In this document: one piece after another, positions 62,865 through 64,000 of the stretch
Layout of the letters: every line of letters starts with the position of its first letter
Numbering within the stretch: the stretch's first letter is position 1
Origin: Odiellus spinosus
Taxonomy: Eukaryota; Arthropoda; Arachnida; Opiliones; Phalangiidae
Assembly (NCBI GenBank): GCA_963920705.1
Contig: OY987227.1
Span: 26,455,935 to 26,519,934, forward strand
DNA length: 64,000 bases
Direction of reading: 5' to 3'
Program-made: the position numbers and the translations under genes
The notes under the pieces: model-generated
The model's database searches: none
What the model saw: only the letters and a program-made list of their open reading frames with translations
Told to the model about the DNA's origin: nothing

Positions 62865-64000
62865 CTGCAATTAAAAAAATTTATATCAAATTAGATTGAT
62901 ACATAATTAAAATTATATTTTCTAAAATATAAACATAGTTGACAAGTAAAATAAATCAGCCTTCTTTTCAATAATTCCGGAAAAAAACCTTGTCGACTTT
63001 TAAATTTTTTCCACCTTAAAGTTTTAACGAGAAAGAAAGATACATACAAATCGTTAAGAATATGGAGATTGAACATAAATTATGTTAATCTTATCCCTGA
63101 TGGACTAACCTTTCACTAAAGCAAAGCGCAAAAAGACTAATACCTTAAAATGTATTAAAATGTCAAAAGGTTGTGGGGCCAAAATCCCGCACACTTTGAC
63201 CTTAATCCCTGCGAATCTCTGACCCCTCGCGAAAGGTCCAAATCAAATATGATGTTAATTTATGATATAGTTATATAAATATATACAGAAGCCGATGAAA
63301 CCCTCCTTTGAAGTCTATTACTCCCTGGTCTTGTCTACCCCTCTCTGTATGGGTTATTCTCAAAAGGCGCGATCCGTACGCCTCCTAACGGTAGATGTTT
63401 TCGGAGCGGGAGCTCGTCGAGCGAATATCTCTAGCAGCCTCGGAGTTCGTCCAAAAAACGTCGTCGTTTGTGGAGAGAGAGAATTTCCAATTTTCCGTAG
63501 ACAGGGGGGATGAAGTAGGACCCCTTCTAACTCGTAAAATTGGGAATTTTACCCATACAGAGAAGAGCGCTATATGGAACATTGGAGTAGTAGACTTCAA
63601 AGGAGGGTTTCATCGGCTTCTGATATATATTATACAAAAAAGGGGTTGCTTCGCACCCTTAAAAAGGGCCCTTATCTAACTCGAATCAAACCCGTGAAGG
63701 GACACAAATTAGTTGTTAGAGAAAGAGCAATTAAATATCTTTAAAATTATAGTTAGTAGATTTAGTCTATATACTCCAAAGATTTTATTATTATTAAATA
63801 TTTTCCAAAAAACGGATAAAGACGACCTAGTTTTTTCCTAAAACAATATGGTTAAGTCTATAAGAGAAGTCACAGGGATTCAGTTTTTGAAAGATTAAAA
63901 TTTAGAAGTTACGAGATTTCAATTTGGAGACCATGAAAAATCAGTGAGAGCTTCACTTTAACTAAAACAAAAATTATTCAAACTAATTTCTCTCAAATTA
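62865..64000 (-). other. Partial intron upstream of the Ig5 exon
   Basis: Transcribed upstream of the Ig5 exon and running off the window. It holds repeat copy A11 and no coding exon that I can recognise; the Ig4 exon must lie beyond 64000. The stretches 62880-63280 and 63625-64000 show nothing but AT-rich sequence. Confidence 0.75.
63286..63622 (-). mobile_element. Family A MITE, copy A11
   Basis: Full length with TSD ATATATA; the flanks are TA-rich, so this duplication alone is weak evidence. Confidence 0.92.

Overview
This window is animal nuclear DNA, most likely from an arthropod. It is AT-rich, full of short non-autonomous DNA transposons, and carries short TTAGG-type tracts (the common arthropod telomere motif, here interstitial). 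I see no operons, no ribosome-binding-site-led ORFs and no tRNA or rRNA gene. The exact lineage cannot be fixed from what is visible.

All recognisable coding sequence belongs to one minus-strand gene of the Dscam family (Down syndrome cell adhesion molecule, an immunoglobulin-superfamily receptor). Seven exons run in transcript order from high to low coordinate: 62864-62457 (Ig5 and start of Ig6), 40287-40129 (rest of Ig6), 26357-26070 (all of Ig7), 25908-25789 and 23140-22955 (the two halves of Ig8), 19002-18855 and 15524-15376 (the two halves of Ig9). With GT/AG junctions the phases agree at every join and give 1458 nt, or 486 codons, open throughout. Each of the five Ig domains keeps its cysteine pair and core tryptophan. 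The start of the gene (Ig1-Ig4) lies beyond 64000. The fibronectin III, transmembrane and cytoplasmic exons would lie below position 1, since none was recognised in 1-15375. Only one Ig7 exon is seen, so there is no sign of the alternative-exon array of insect Dscam1.

The rest is intron (about 22 kb, 13.8 kb, 161 bp, 2.6 kb, 4.0 kb and 3.3 kb, plus two running out of the window), and roughly a fifth of it is assignable repeat. Family A (about 337 bp) has eleven copies. Families E (418 bp), F (281 bp) and L (316 bp) differ in sequence from A but share its terminal CA and a 7-bp target-site duplication (TSD). A second group inserts at TTAA and is often palindromic (B, G, J, Q). A hAT-like group has 8-bp TSDs or hAT-type termini (M, U and a 77-bp element at 48311). 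A fourth group (K1, K2, D, probably C) is built from CGACCGAA- or CGCCCAA-type motifs with 8-11 bp TSDs; K1, K2 and the separate family P have a TTAGG-type tract between their inverted arms. There are two minisatellites: 41 identical 20-bp units at 44981-45800 and a 31-bp/62-bp array at 59843-60370. Almost all short ORFs in the window are chance readings through these repeats.
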